A DNA stretch of 64,000 nucleotides from Malurus cyaneus samueli. Lineage: Eukaryota; Chordata; Aves; Passeriformes; Maluridae. Position numbers and translations under genes: made by a program. The stretch lies in assembly GCA_009741485.1 (NCBI GenBank), contig CM019227.1:13167655-13231654 (forward strand), given 5' to 3'. The notes below the pieces were generated by a model, which was not told the origin of the DNA, did no database searches, and worked only from the letters and a program-made list of their open reading frames with translations. Positions 26,901 through 41,800 of the stretch are shown here, piece after piece (the stretch's first letter is position 1; the number at the start of each line of letters is the position of its first letter).

Positions 26901-29900
26901 TTCTTCCACATTTCACCTATATTTAAGGAGTTCTTGTGGAACGTATTGCAGTGTCTTGCACAGAATCAAGTAATAGCTTTTCTCTTTTCCTTTCTGGTAG
27001 TACATCACAGTAGGTCATTGCAAAGATCAATCCTAAATTACTTAATAAGAATGTGTAACCATTGTGAAATAAAACGCCTGCTGAGACCCTCAGGTATCAG
27101 ATGGAAATGGCTGGAATACTGCTTTCAAGTCAGTAATTTTCAGACTGGGTTTTGGAGACCAGAAGGTCCATGGGTTATTTCTCAAAGAAGAGCAGTATTT
27201 GTAATTTGTAAACTTTTCATGACTATTCTAGAGTATGGCACTGGGGGACGGAGAGGCAAATTAGCATAGGACAGTTTAAGGGGAAGCACATTCCCTTGGG
27301 CCTGTTACCCTGAAATCTGAAGTGCAACTGCAACTTTTTAACAAGCTGTTACATAAGGTCCCTGAAATGTAACGAGTACTCATCTTTTGTGTGGAACTGA
27401 AAGCATTTAACACTTGCAGGAACAGGTGTTTTGTTTGTTAGCCATCCTACACAAAAGGTTCTTTTTTTTCCAAAGGAACCCAAAGGATTGGCATCTAAAT
27501 CCCTTTGTTCTGGTAATGAAAATGAACAAGAACGCCCACTTTGTATTTGTGGAGAAACTATTTCAGTTAACTGAGCATGAAACTCTCTTCTAAGGACACT
27601 AGAGTGGCAAAAATAAAATGGGCATGGCTGAAGTGTCACATCTGTGCAGATGCTCCTTTCTGCACAAGCAAACCCACTTTTGGAGACATTTGAGCATCCT
27701 GAGCTCCCTCTGAACTTAGATGTGATGGCATTTGCAATTTGGTTTAATTATGGATAGTTGATAAAAATCTAACTGTTGTAGCATATACCAAGATTAGCTA
27801 CAAATCCTTTTTCTTTCATACCTAGGTTAAAAAACCCCTCAAAAAAAATAATTTCATATTTTCATAGGAATCTATGGAAGTAATTGATTTGTTCGGTCTT
27901 GTACCTATGTAAGAAAATGCTACATGTGTTGTGTTGTCAAATGAAACTAATAAAAATCTCTGGCCTTGAAACCATCAACCCAAATAACAAGTTTTGTCAC
28001 TTACTTGTGTTCAGTCCAAGGATTAGGATGTTTCTCTCTTCAAAGATATTGTGTAGGTTAAGGATGATGTCTTCAGTACTCCTCACATTGTACAAACATG
28101 TTTTTTTTTTATAGCTGGAAATGAGATACTCAGTTTGCTGTAGCACTGCAGCATTTGCTGTATGTGGTATGACTGTTAAATCTATAATAATTTCTAGAAA
28201 GAATTACTGTGCCTTGTAAGGAGATAAATAGTATTTTGAACATTTCCTTTCTTGATGTTATGTTTTCCCTCTGATATTTACTGTAAATCAAAACCATGCT
28301 TAAAGATATTTTGCCTCTGCATAGCTAAGGAAAAATAACAAGCTAAGCTATTTCACAGAAGAAATAGTTTTACTGCCCATGTAAAGTCTCAGTAATTTGA
28401 ATATATGTTGGTAAAGCTTTTCTGCCTGGAATATTATTTACTTATGGGAATAATGCTTGGCAAATCTCCTGCCGTGTGATATTCTTGCAACTAAATAAGT
28501 TGGTGCACGCTTAAACAGAATGCCAAAAAGAATATGTAGATTTAAGACGAATGTGTGGAACAGTGTGGGTAGAGTCAGAAAAAAAAAAATTAGATCTTTT
28601 TGTCTGCACATTTCTGTTACATTACCTCACCCTCCATTGCAGAATGCAATGAATGCTTATGACCTTATCTGGATTGCACAGGAGAAACTGTTGTATCTGC
28701 CTGCAGCTGAATCCCACAATCTTCCTATGTTCCTTCTGGAATGGCTGCTCTGGTTCTGAGCACTGGAGCCCTTGCAACTACTTTAACCCAAATGGGGTTT
28801 GTTTTGTGATTATTCAAAAGCTCTGCAGTGAGTACACCATTCATTGTTGGTGTATTTTGTGCTACCTTCTTATCAGTAGGATTAATTCTAGGATAAGCAG
28901 TTAGTCACCCTCCCCTCTTGAGCTAGGGTGATATGTAAGTACGGATTTAGATCCCATATCAGAAATTTTGTAACTGAACTTGCTTCTGACCTGCTGCTCT
29001 TAGATGTACTGTGGATAAGGATATTCATTTCTAGATTGATAGGCTGATCCCTCACTTTGAGCAGGTGTGTATCCATTAGCATAACACACGAGCAGCTGTA
29101 GCTTTGCCCAAGGCCAAAGACGGTGCCTAAGGAGGAGAATGTAAAGGAGAAGCATAAATGGCATTTCCCTTGAGTACAGTCCCTTCTTCAGATCTGCAGA
29201 CTGTACCTAAGAGCTGAGGAGCATACTGAGCATTGTGGAACAATTCCTCCTAGAAGAATTTAAAGCAGCATATGTGCTTTGGGTGAGTTACAAGCGTTTT
29301 GTGACTTTGCCTTCCCAAGGCAGGTGAGTCAGCTTTGCACCTCTTCTTGTTCAGCACCCAAACTACCTGGGGAACCAAAATTCGTGAAGACATGAGGAGT
29401 CTTCACTGTCTCATTTTGCTCTGATACTTAAATTTATCCCACAAATATCTGTTGCCATGGAAAGCTGCTTGGAATGGCTCCTTGAACTCTGTTCAGCCTT
29501 CCTCTTAAAAATTTCCCTTCCCATCTGTCTGATTGCCCTCCCCAGCTCATTTCTGCCCGCTGGGTTTCTCTCTTTGGTCCAGTGCTGCTGAAGGAGGCTC
29601 ACAGAGGTACCATCCAAGACTTCTGGCTCATCAAGGAAAAGCATATAGTTACCCACACAGTAGAAAATTAAATTGACTTTATATTTCTTTTGTTTGCCTA
29701 ATGTTTTATACTCACCATTTGGTGAAAGGGGGTGGAGGAGGAGGTTGTTTGTTACCTTCATTTTTACTTGTTAAGTGGATATGTATGGAATTGACTTCGT
29801 TAATGGTTTTCTGGCTTCTTATCCTCAACACAAGTGAGAAGTGTTTTAGCATTCAGTTGAGGCCAAATGTTTTCAGATAGGGAGATGATGTCTTAAGGCA

Positions 29901-32900
29901 TTTTTATTGATATTCAATTATGCTTATCTTTCTATATAATGCATGACATTTATGCACATATGCAATACATACTGTAAGTAAACAGCCTATTTGGCTTCAT
30001 TCAGCTGCTATTAAATCATAAATTGTTCCTGATTTTGGGTTTAATGCTGAATTCTTGGCCTTAGTATAGTTAAATGTTACTGTGGGTAAGTAAGGTTTTG
30101 ATTCTGTTTACAGGATTAATAAGATTGGATGGTGTTTTTAAAGCTCCTAATGGCAAAAGCTTTTTGTACTTTTATGAAAAGTACATTTTCATAAAATTTT
30201 GTTGATGTGTGAGTTGTAGGTGGTTAGATATTGCAGCAGGATTTTCTTGTGCAATACCTGGGAAGAGATTTGAACAGAGAATACTTACCCTCAACCACTG
30301 TAAATCCTTGTTCCTATGGGTGGGGTATACAATGCATATGAAAATGACACTGTAAATCATATAATTCTGTGAAATGCTTAGTGTGTTCCATTCCACCAAA
30401 TAGCTGGAATGAGTATTTGTTCCAGGGAGGAATTATTGCATAGCATTGATTCTTGAAAGTTTCCATAAGCTGTTTAAACAACTTACACTTTTTGATTGCA
30501 CAGCGATAGTAATGTAAGCACATCAAATTTTACTTAGCTAAAATATTATCACCACATATTTTAATTTAGCAGATGCCCAAGAAGATGTCAAGTAAATTGG
30601 ATTCTAACATATTCTGTTGGATGGCTCACAGTAATTTGTGTGCATGTTTAAACTTATGGCTGAGGTAGAATGAAGTCAATATGGGTGACTGATTCCAAAA
30701 AGAAAATGAATTAGGCTGCTGCTGTAAAAAGCTGTTAATGAGACAAACTGTGACCACTGTGCTTTTTAAAGACTGATGATATAACCCCTTGGGCAGTAAA
30801 ATATGTAAGTCTTAACTATTATGATAAAATTTCAGTTACTGAAAATCTAAATAATATGAATCAGCAAGCTTCACCTTTTATCTAAAGAGAAAGAAAAAGC
30901 ATTATTTTTGCCTTTGTTTCTTTCTGGAGTTGTTTGAAAATCGTAGAGTCTTCCTTTGTGTCAGAGATCCATCTGACTTTACCAAAACCTGCTTGTGTGG
31001 ACTCATTTTGAAACTAGTTAAACCCCACACAGGGTTGATCCCAGTAAGCATAGCCATTAGCAGCAGGATTGTTTTCAAGACTTATGATTAGCACTCACTG
31101 TCTGCTCCAAGAAATAATGTAACTCACTGTAACCGAAATGCTTTGCTTTCATATCCATTGAAGTTCCACAAATTGCCCGTGAATCAAAAGAAGCTCCTCT
31201 GTGATGGCCTTGTGGGAGCAGATGTGGTTCAAAGTAAATGAGCTAATTGATTTGATAGATAATTCTCCACAGTCACAGACTGAAACTTGAGGAAGGTGAG
31301 AGATTCCACATAGCCCAGTCTGTTGTTTTGGTAGTAAAATACAGAGTGTCTCAATCGTGATATGAAACAAAGGGAACATTGTTAATTAAATCCCCAGGGG
31401 GATATGAGAGAAGTGGGGACAGTGGGGATGGTCAGTCTATAATACTAAGATTTATATTTATTTTCCAGAAATCTATCTGGCTCATCCGGCTGGTATCCTT
31501 CATCCACCTATATCTTTGTGATATTTTATTTCAAGAGATGAATTATGTGAGTTACAGGGAACTACCAGTACTAGGAGAGTACCTAGACTTTTCTTTTCTT
31601 AAAACCTCTGTGCATCCCTGCTGGGTTTCCTGAGTCTTGGCCTTTCACTGGGCTAATTCAGAGCTGACTGATGCTCTCCTAATGCTCTTCATTTCTGACA
31701 CCTGCTGAATAACCTTCTACGAGCCTGAAAGATGGGTTTTTTGTTTCTGAAAATGCACCTAGGCTTTCCATCTTCCAACAAGTAGTTTGATAGTTTTGCA
31801 GTAAAATCATGGTTTGGGGTTGGGTTTCTTTCTGCCTCATTTTACAGCATAATGAAATAATTTCATTATTTATTTTTCTCAGCCAACAGAACAAGCCACC
31901 ATCACTGTGTTTGAACTCCTCATGTTGCCATGGGGAGAGCTGGAACAGGATCACATTTTTTTATTTTTCAATGCTGTCCCCAAAACATTGTTTTGGTGTC
32001 TCAAATGTGAATTGTTGGCAGATGAAGGTTCCCACACAGCAGAAAGCCAGTTACTTTCACCACAATTATTGGAGTAACTTCACAGCAATTGCTTTCCCTG
32101 ACTTTGGAAAGGCATTAATTTCCCTGATTGCTCTCCCATCATTGGTAACAATTGCTCAAAGAGGGTTCACTGAAAGGACAGACTGAAGAGCTCTCCATAT
32201 GAACTCAGGTGCTCCTTGAGGTGAAAGATGTGCTCTGTGGCTTATTTAAAGTCATTTTCCTGTGGTAAATGAGGTCCCACAGTTTTGCCATTCCTCATTG
32301 AAATATTCGCCATGTAGAACATTTCTGTAACTGTGGAAATGAAAGTTTATCTAGAAAGAAGGCATCTTGTTACTAAACCTTCCCTCAAATGACCACCCCT
32401 GCTGATTCACGTGGTCTTTTCAGGATTTTATTGCCTGGTCACACGCTTGACTCATTTCAGCCTTTAAAAGCATTTTTCATTTGTTTCTCCTGGTTGATCT
32501 GTCCTGGAGTTTAGACTGAGACACCACAATTTCCAATGTTTGAACAATCTGTGAAAGAAAACCCAGATGTATTTTACAGCCAGATGGTGAATGAGCTCCA
32601 GCCCAGGAATGGCTCATGAGCTCTGTGCAAAACTGGTCATCTTCCATAGTTAGGTCATTTTGCTCTAATGACAGATTGAGTTACTTTCATTAGACATGAC
32701 ACTTTCCTATTCAAAGAATGTAAAGGATCAAAACCCAGGTGACTCTGCAATGATCTCTAGAATCCCTATTCCCATTGCTTTGTGTTTGTTTGTTTGCTAT
32801 TCTGCTATTAAAAAGATTAGTGACAAACTTCAGTTCTTGTAACAGGCCCAGATAAGCCAAATAGGTAGTATAACATCTAGTGGATATATTAAAAAGGAAA

Positions 32901-35900
32901 AAAAAACCCCAAAACCTATTATCTAGCAAAATTCTTAGGATGAAACCATGACCTGAAAATACAGAAGTCTTTGCAAAATGAATTCCTGCAGACTCCCTCT
33001 GGAAATGGGAAAGAACATGCTTGATTAAGCCAGTGCTAACCTTTCGAAATCATGTTTCTCTGATATTTATTCCTTGAAATAATAAAAGAGGACATGTCAG
33101 ATGTTGGAAAACCATAATGTACTCCCTTGCTCTCTACTGCCCTTTTCTAACTTCAATGTTCCTCTCCTAGAGCAAACTTTTAAAATAAAAAGTAAGGCCT
33201 TGCTTTGTCCTTTTAGTTGACCTTTATACATTCTGTGGCTGTGCATTTGCACCAGGTAAATTACAGAGTAAGAAAATTTCCGCCCTTTTGCTTCCTCTGG
33301 TTTTACCATGTGTGAGGCCAGAGTGGTGACAGATCCTTGGGAAGCAAATATTTTCTGTTTTTTTTGTAAGAATGAGTAAATTACTTCCACCCTCACATGT
33401 TGCTACACTTCATATGAAAGTACAAAATTTTGTATAATCTCCCCCAAATTGCTCCCATGGTGATAATGGGGGAGTTTTCTCCCTGGGCACCTCAGTGAGA
33501 TGTTTGTGTTGGGAATTGCGTGTTCTATCTCTTAATGAAGAGAGGCGGAATTCAATAACTTAAGAATTCAAAAATATGCAGGGTGTCTTGGAGGAAAGGT
33601 TTGCCTTTCAGCTCTTCCACTTCAGTGCTTACATTTACTAAAAGTCTGGTGTGGATCTGTGCCCTTCCACAAAGGAAAACCCTGTGGCTGGAGCCTGGAT
33701 ATTCATGGCAGAGAAATGCAATTCTCTGCCTGTTTACCAGGGGACCAGTGCATCATGTCAAGTAATCCAAGAAAAATGGTATCAAGTTAACACCCTGAGA
33801 GATGCATTTTTTTTTTTAATCTACATTTGAGATCAGCACAAATAATTTTATTCAGTATATTTTTGATGTGATGCTGAATTATTCAATTGAATTCGTGACT
33901 AACCTCTGGCTTTCATTTTTCTCAGTCTTTATAAAAATGACAAATAACTGCTATATTTCATGAAACAGGGAACAGCTTGCACTGTGTATGGAGACCTGGC
34001 ACCGCATCCCTTAAGTCTTTATGAGAAGGAAATGTCTAATTTACAGTGGTATAAAATCAGAGAAAAATGTTTTTTGCTGGATCTTTGTGAAAGAGAGTGA
34101 AAACGAAGCAATTAAGATAACTTTAAAGTCCTACTTGTAGTCCTGTCATACTAATCTTGTAGCTAGCTGAATAAAATCATCCTCTGGATTGCTTTTTAAA
34201 TTCTCTTTCATACTGGTTTTTGCTTCCTGTCATAATATTGTCTTAACCAGTGAAATGACTGTCCCTCGCTATGGAATGGAAAATTGATTTGTCTTGCATT
34301 GACCCCAGTTTTGTTCTGGTTTAGTGTTTACTTTTCATTTAATGAAAGGTACAGTGATTTAGATAACAAATGTTTCTTTCCCTAAGTGACCAACCAGTGC
34401 AGCCTTTTCCCTGGCAGCACCAAGAGCAGCCAGGGCTCACCTCAGCTGTTACAGCTCTGAGTGGACCCTGCTGAGCTCGTGGAAAAGCCAGAGCTGGGAA
34501 ACTGAGATGTCATGAAAATAACTGAGGATGAGGTTTCTAGAGAGATATTCCTGTAATTTGCTGGAACCAGGAAAGTGAAATGTGCAATTCTGACAACAGT
34601 GACAGATTTATAGACTCGGTACACTAATTAAAAAGCAACTTGCTCCGATATATTAATCTGTGAAATGACAGCAGCAGGGAGAGCTGTGCTGTTTTGTGCA
34701 CAAGCGTGGGAATGTTGAAATGCCCTTCTCCTGCAATGACAGAACTTGGTGTCGTGTACAAAATTCAGGAATGGTGTTAAGCAAGAGGCAATTGAGAGAT
34801 TACTTCCTTCTGGTGTGAAACATATGGGCAGATGTTTCGCTGTAAACTCTGTGTTCATGTGCAAGACAAAAAAAAAAAAAATTCATTTTTCTCTTTACCT
34901 TCTCTTTTCATTGCTGTATTTTTGTTCACATGGCTGGGGTGGAATCTAGCTAAGAAGTTGAAAAAGAAAACAAATTCTTATAACTAAATTTTTACTCATA
35001 TCAAGTGTAACATCTTGAGATTTTCATGCTTTGATTTATCTGAGGAATTCCTCTGTAGAAGTTTTCTTGCCCTGGATAAATTGTACCACTTCCTTGCAGC
35101 CTCCATCAGTAATCTAGCTGGGGACACTGAGGAAAGAAAAGAAATCTTATTTCTGGTGTGCATTTGAAGTACCTCTGCTATTACATCTGTATTCCTACTT
35201 CGGCAATGATTTAGATGGCTGTCTCAATACATGACAAGATGACAGTTAAATGAAAATAACGGAATAATTTTGGGTTTTTACAAACAGCACTCTAGTTTGC
35301 ATTTGAATATAAAAAATTGGAACTTAGTATTTTGTTACACATATGGAATTTATGTCTGTATAAAGCAGTGGAATAATAATGCTTTTCAAAGAGGATGTGA
35401 AGCTTTAACCCCCCAAAATGAAAAGCTCTGTAGATGTTTGAGAATAAAATAGCTGAATTTGTTACAGTTTTATTTATATATTTGCTATTTCTTCTCCCTT
35501 CCCCAGTTTAATGGATATATCCTTGAATATTCTCCTTATAGGCATTTAAATATCTGCTGAAGTTCCTAGGGCTGCAGTTTGCTTGTAATCTTCCATCTGT
35601 TTCAAACTCATTGTAAACACACACAGTTGGGTTTTCAGCTCCATAAAAGTGTCCAGTGAAGTCAGTGCAGTCACATGGAATTTCTTCAGATTAGAATCTG
35701 ACTTGTGATATCCTTATCTCCATTTTTCCTGAACCCAAACATCTTTTCATTGCATAATTACAATGCAATTTTTAATCATTCTGATCACAAATCGATCATG
35801 ATTGCCTTATTTAGACCAGACTTTGCATTCACAGTTATAGGAAAAAGATGCTTCTAATATGGTTGTGACCTTTACAAAAATGTCTAATCAAAACTCCTTT

Positions 35901-38266
35901 CATAAACAACTTTTCTAGCATAATATTTACAAATAGAAAGGGTTTATTTTTATTACTTCTCTTTAGTTGTCAGCCTGCGGCAATTGTGACACAGGGCATA
36001 GTGCTCAAGACTGTTAATTTCCAGGGAAGATGCCAAGGACTGCTCTAGGTTAAAATTCTGTATTTACTATTTAGAAAGGTCACACTTGAAAATGTCCACA
36101 TGATGGTTTTTTGCCCTTAAATACTTCATCTTCAGATGCCTCTTTGGAGAAGTTCCTGGTGATGCACAAAGGACCAAGGAGTATGCATTGTTTGAAAGAA
36201 TTATTCCACTGCATTAGTAGACATAAAACACATATAAAAATGGGGGAGAGTGAAAGGATATGATGGATATAATCTACTTAATCTACTGTAAATTATTTTA
36301 CTTTCTACTGCAATTTAGCATAAATCATAACTAGAAACCAAGATAAGAGTTGGAGAAGAAAACGGAAGTGATTGGCTTTGCATTACAATACTTTTTGTGT
36401 TCAGTTAGGAAGCTGCAGCAAAGTTGGATTCATGACACTGTCTCTTCTATTTACTTTGCAATAGTAAATCAGTAATTAAATCATTAAATGTTGACTCTGA
36501 GCAGCTTTTCTGTGTGCTGGGTTCCTTTAGCTGTGAATGCCCCCATATGAAAAGTTTGTTCGCTTGTTTTTAGGTATCCAGGACAGGTTACCAGGAAATA
36601 GCTCCTTGAAGAATTCAGCAATAAAATCTTCCTCATTCAATTCTTCTCCAAAACATCTTTTATAACATTTGTAATTAACCCAAAACCACTTCAAATCTAT
36701 CTCTGGCATTCAGAATGTGTACTCTGAGGTACCAAAGAAGCCATGGCAGATGATTTCATTACCACCAGCAATGTGTATTTTATACCTTCAGTATCAGTCT
36801 TCAGGGTCTGACACAAGTTGTAAGACTTTTATTGCTGTCAAGCTATATAAAATCCTGGTGTCAGCTTCTTAACACTTGGAAAGTAATAACACTCCTCATC
36901 TTCTATTAAAAAATGTACAGACTGTTTTCCTGGAATAGATTTGCAGAGCTTGCAGAGCTAAGTTATCATTCTCACTAATATTTTTATGTTTAACACCAGC
37001 CTGCCATGAAACCCAAATCAATTAATCTGCTTCCCTTCCCTGCAAGTGTAAAACAGGACAGCACTTCATGACCATGTTCATAAAACTCTTTAAATTAAAT
37101 ACAACATATGTGTCTTTTTACAGAAGCCTGCATAAGAAATCTTGAATGATTCATATCTTATTTTTAAATCATAAGCTTTAGTTTCACCAGGAGTTCATGC
37201 TTTCTGTATCTGAAAATGATGCAGATCAGTTGCCACTACTGGTCAGGAACGAATAGTGAGGTAAAATAAAAATAAAGAATTTTACAGCTTCTCATGTACA
37301 GTTTTGGCACTCTAATTTGTATGTAAATAAAGACTGTAAAATTCAAAAGTAAATTTAGATCTTACAGCAACTTAGTAAAAATAGACCACTGAAAGTGTTT
37401 GTATATTTAGGGCCAACAAAATGAATTGTGCTGCCTATTTCTGATAATGTTGTTAAAATAAGCAGTACCTGCCCTTATGATGTATAAAATGTTCAGAATA
37501 CTGTAAATTGTAAGAGAAATATTAGAAGCAAATCTGTGCTGGGCAACATTTCAGAGCAGTTACAGACTTTAAGGCCATTGTTGGAAGTTATTTCCATTCA
37601 AGTCCTTTAATGAGGACACAGACAGATTGCTGGTTGTCCTCAGAGTCCCATCCTGTTAATTCTCCATCAGGCATCAATGGCCCATGTGCTCTGAATGGAG
37701 CAGGACCAGTTCTGAACTCAGTCCCTGGGGACAGAAAATCTACTTCAGCAGAGCCTGAAAGCTTCCACCAACTCTGGTGAACCTTGGGAATGAAGCCGCA
37801 CTCAGACATTATGTCTGGAAGTATAGAGCTCCTTCATACATGTTTGCAGCATGTGCATTGCAGTTTATTCCATTGTAACTAAGAACTGGTCTGAATTTAT
37901 TGGGTTGCATTCCTACATTTACAGGAATGTAAAACTTCCTGCTGGAGAAGTTGTTTAACTGTGGGTGGCTGTCCATAGGGAGCTTCCTCCATAGAACTGA
38001 TTTGAGTTTCTTCAAGTGATCAAGTACTCAGAAATTTCCTGTGTAAATATTGGTTTGTCACTTTTTGGCAAATATTTTAATTAGCTATAGTTCCTATGAT
38101 CAGTGTTGCTTACTGGTGATCTGAAAATGATAAACCACAGAAAGTTACTGGAATGCAATGGCAGTTTGGTAGCTCTGGTAGAACAAAGAAAGCAGAAGTA
38201 TTAGAGATTCTGTTCCCTGTAGAGTTGTACCAAATTATTAATCTTTTTCTGTGTTTGGTATTCTAG

Positions 38267-38859
38267 GATGTCATGTCCACGTTCTTCCAGTTTGGGGCTT
38301 CCATCCAGCAAGAAGCCATCATCATGCTGAAGATCATGCAGGATTATGACTGGCACGTGTTCTCTCTGGTGACCACCACTTTCCCTGGATATCGAGATTT
38401 CATCAATGTCATTAAGACCACCGTGGAAAACAGTTTTGTGGGCTGGGACATGCAGAACGTCATCATACTCGATACTGCCTTTGGAGATGCCAAGACCCAA
38501 ATTCAGCTGAAGAAAATCCATTCATCTGTCATCCTGCTGTATTGCTCCAAGGACGAAGCTGTCTACATCCTGGATGAGGCTCGGTCCCTGGGCCTCACTG
38601 GCTATGATTTCTTTTGGATAGTTCCCAGCCTGGTTAGTGGTAACACAGAAATCACTCCCAAGGAGTTTCCTTCAGGACTCATTTCAGCAGCTTATGATGA
38701 GTGGGACTACAGTTTAGAGGCTCGGGTACGGGATGGCCTTGGGGTTATTGCCACTGCTGCATCGGCCATGCTGGAAAAATACTCCTTCATTCCTGAGGCA
38801 AGAACGAGCTGCTATGGACAACTGGAGAAGAACGACCGGCCCACTCAAACCTTGCACAA
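38267..38859 (+). CDS. GRIN2A: GRIN2A coding exon, codons 139-336: NMDA receptor GluN2A amino-terminal domain
   Basis: This 593-bp exon encodes most of the clamshell amino-terminal domain of GluN2A, the extracellular region that binds zinc and other modulators and pairs with GluN1. It starts after TTCTAG at codon phase 0 (Asp139-Val-Met-Ser-Thr) and ends as AA|GTAAGG, splitting codon 336. The length agrees with the human exon c.415-1007 as I recall it. Visible residues are K233 (in YCSKDEA), E266 (in GNTE) and D282 (in YDEWDY), which are known zinc-site residues of GluN2A, and C320 (in SCYGQ), known to pair with C87. GluN2A rather than GluN2B is shown by YDWHVFS, WDMQNVI and [14 protein letters not shown], where GluN2B has different residues. 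Several positions differ from human (for example Glu154, Tyr238, Asp241). Reading on past the donor meets a stop at once, so 38860 is a true exon edge. Confidence 0.97.
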
Positions 38860-41800
38860 GTAAGGATAATTGCTGAGTTGTTTTTACCTACATAGCCTTG
38901 GTAGTTTTCTGTTCTATTGCCACGGTATGTTTCTTGAAGGAGAATATTGTTTTTTGTGATCCCGTGTGCCCTTTTTAAGCAGCGGTTTCAGATGTTCCAG
39001 GAGAATGTGCAGGAGAACTTGTGCACTGCTCACTGTGCTCCTGGAGATGTGTGCTGTGCAGAATAAACACGGCTCTGAATCTCATGTAGAAGATGACAGA
39101 AATTGGTCTTAGAGGCTATGAAGCTGAGTTAACAAAATTGGACTATTGTGTGCTTTAACTATGAGGTAAAATTGCCAAAACGCTCTGGAGGCTGTGCCTG
39201 TATCACTTGCATCAGCAGGAACCTGGTAATATTTTAGAAGACAAGCAATGTGCAACATTAAAGAGGTGTCCCTGAAAATTACAGAAGTATTAGATTAGTA
39301 AGGCAGCTTTTATCACATAAGAACTGAAATCTGTCCCTTCTGCTTTGTGAGGGTTTATTTTTTGTTGCCTCTACAAGAATAACAGTAAAAATTAATCTGC
39401 ATTAATCCAAGCTGATATAGATGTTTTCTCTAAACAGTTTGTCAGATGGAAACTGCCAAGGTTTAAATCAGGATTCTTTTTTTATTATTTTCCTTTTAAT
39501 TATCCCTTTTAGGCATGATAATCCTGATTACTTCTATCCAAAATGTTGCATAGTAATATAATTCTTTATCTGGTCTGTGAGGGGAAGTGGAGTATCTTGC
39601 ATATTTTTAAATAGCTCTTGACAATATGGAAGCTACTGAGCAATATTTATGACATTTTTTCTGACCAAATAGTGCAGATGAAGCGCTTTCTACAGAAAAG
39701 CAGGATGGAATTGGCACAGGAAGAAAAGTTGGTGCTGATTTCTGATAGGAGATTTTTGAACAGTTTTAATCTTCATATGTATGTGCATATTTAGATTAGG
39801 AGTTGATTACCACACGATGTCCTGGAACAGTTGTTTTCCATGAAAACAGCATCTTTGCACACAGCACTCTTCAGAAGCTTTCTTGAGAGCCAAAAACTGC
39901 CAAGTACATGGATTTTAACATTCAGACATGTATTTTATAAACATTTGTAGAGTTATCATTTGAGAGAACTTGCCTTTAGTGTGACACTTGCAGGGTTTCC
40001 CTTCCCCATTTGTAAGCCTCTGCCTCTAAAACTGCAAATTCCCTGGAGGCGTTGCAGAAAACCTGCGATTCTTCTCCTGTTGCCCCGTTTGCCCCTGAGA
40101 GGAGCTCTGTGGCCCAGCAAGGCTCTGGGAAAGCCATGGGATGTCCCTGGTGTTAGGGCAGAGCAGCTGTGTCACCTGCAGCCAGCATGGGATCCCCAGG
40201 GTGCTTCTTAGTGCCCATGATGACCGTGCCAGGGAGCAGGGAAAGCATCCCCATAACCAAATTCTGTGCTTTAACACTGGGACCTGGCCTGCAAACAAAG
40301 GAGTCCATTGTTAATAACTGAACTCCAGTTTCTGTGAAAGTTCAGTTGTATTCTGTCACAAGGGTTGGGGTTGAAAACACTGTGGCTCATTTGGAAGGGG
40401 CACAGAAACTTGAACCTGTTTTGGAAAAGGCTCCTACACGATTTTTTGGGTAAGGCACTAGTGCAGGTTTGAATAAGTATTTAGTACTCAGCGTAAGACA
40501 TATTTCTTTAAACAATCTTTATTTTCTCATTAAATCTGCCTGACTACAAGAACAGCTCTTGTGAGTGCTAGGGCAGTGAGATCAGACTTCTCCAGGAGAT
40601 TGTGCAGTGTGCAGTGCATGATGCACCCAGGAATTATTAATAGGAGAAGCTCTAGTGCACTGTGGTTAAAAAAGTCACTTCCTGATGTGAAACACTGAGC
40701 TATCAAGAATACATTTTCTGTGCTAGAGATTCTTTATGTTTCTGCAACACCACAAGAATAAGAAGCAGGCTCTTTTTAATTTAGAAATGTCAGAATTATA
40801 CTAAAATGAAAAAAACTTTAAATAGCCTTTCTTATGTAATAACTCCCCAAGACTATTCTTGTCACATATAATCTGCTAGAAAGGCGAGTATATACAACCA
40901 TTTAGCAGTACTAAGTAATCTCTGGGAGCTGACCAGTCTCTCCATGTCAAGGTGAATTACATAAATTCACTGTGCTTCCTCATCCTCATCACTAAATCGT
41001 AGATTTCTTCCTTACATGATAATCAGTGCCTAAACTGGGGTTTTATTGTGAGGTGTAATCTTTGCAGTTTCAGATAGTGCAGTTTTGTATTCTAAACTAC
41101 AATATAAATGTGTAAGTGCTATATTATAAAGCCAACCTGAAGAAAGGATTTTGGAGCATGTTCACGATGGAAAGGGCTAAAGTAACTGTAAACAACTTGT
41201 GGATCTGGGATCTGCTGTCCTGTGCCCCCTGTCCACCTGGAAATCAGGGCTGGAGGTGTGGAGTTGAACAAGAGGATGCTGCTTCCAGAGAACTCAATGG
41301 AAACCAGGGGAGATAAGGGGATGTCTGAGCAAAACAATGCTCAAAATAGAGAAAAACCCCAGGATTTTTAGGCTCCATTTATTTTAATGATGGTCTAATT
41401 CGGCTTTAAACCCAGTATAGTGTTCTGAGGCTAGGCTATAATAGGTAATTTCCTTGTAAATGGATGTTGGTAATGCTTTATGTGCGACTTCCCACGTCTA
41501 GATAGCAATTTTATCTCTGTTTTTGAAGAAATTAAAGAAAGCCATGAAGTAAAAGCTCCTCCTCCCTCTTTCTCAATTCCTTTATTAAATTGGTTTGAAG
41601 ATATATTTGTTTTGAAGCACACAATTTATCTTTACTTTGTCACTGCAATTCTAAGATGCTTTTATTGGCTTTCTAGACCCAGAAGAAAATCAGGTTTGCT
41701 TTAGTTTTTGGAATGGTCTGATCAATGTTCATTTCTGATACACATGGGAAAGCCAATTTTTCCCTATGAATAAAGGATTTGTAATAAAATACAAAGCTCA

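Larger units (their letters stand above)
1..38266 (+). other. GRIN2A: GRIN2A intron (3' part), before the codon-139 exon
   Basis: This stretch holds no coding exon that I can support. It is AT-rich sequence ending in a usable acceptor (TTCTAG at 38261-38266) with a rather weak, purine-interrupted pyrimidine tract before it. In mammalian GRIN2A the intron at this place, between codons 138 and 139, is very long, so this is inferred to be the 3' part of that intron. Open frames in it (for example 966-1442 and 18155-18430) show no recognisable domain. The visible structures are local repeats: a hairpin at 2690-2716, a tandem duplication at 9354-9499, T-rich and telomere-like sequence at 10207-10372, a G/T-rich tract near 13010-13052, an AT-rich palindromic segment at 19968-20090 and a short AATT repeat at 23904-23919. 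I see no recognisable transposon, tRNA or other RNA gene. The intron assignment rests on the downstream exons being in phase, as the upstream exon is not in the window. Confidence 0.85.

Noticed and set aside
38201..38521. 106-codon minus-strand open frame
   Set aside because: Antisense shadow of the GRIN2A exon at 38267-38859.
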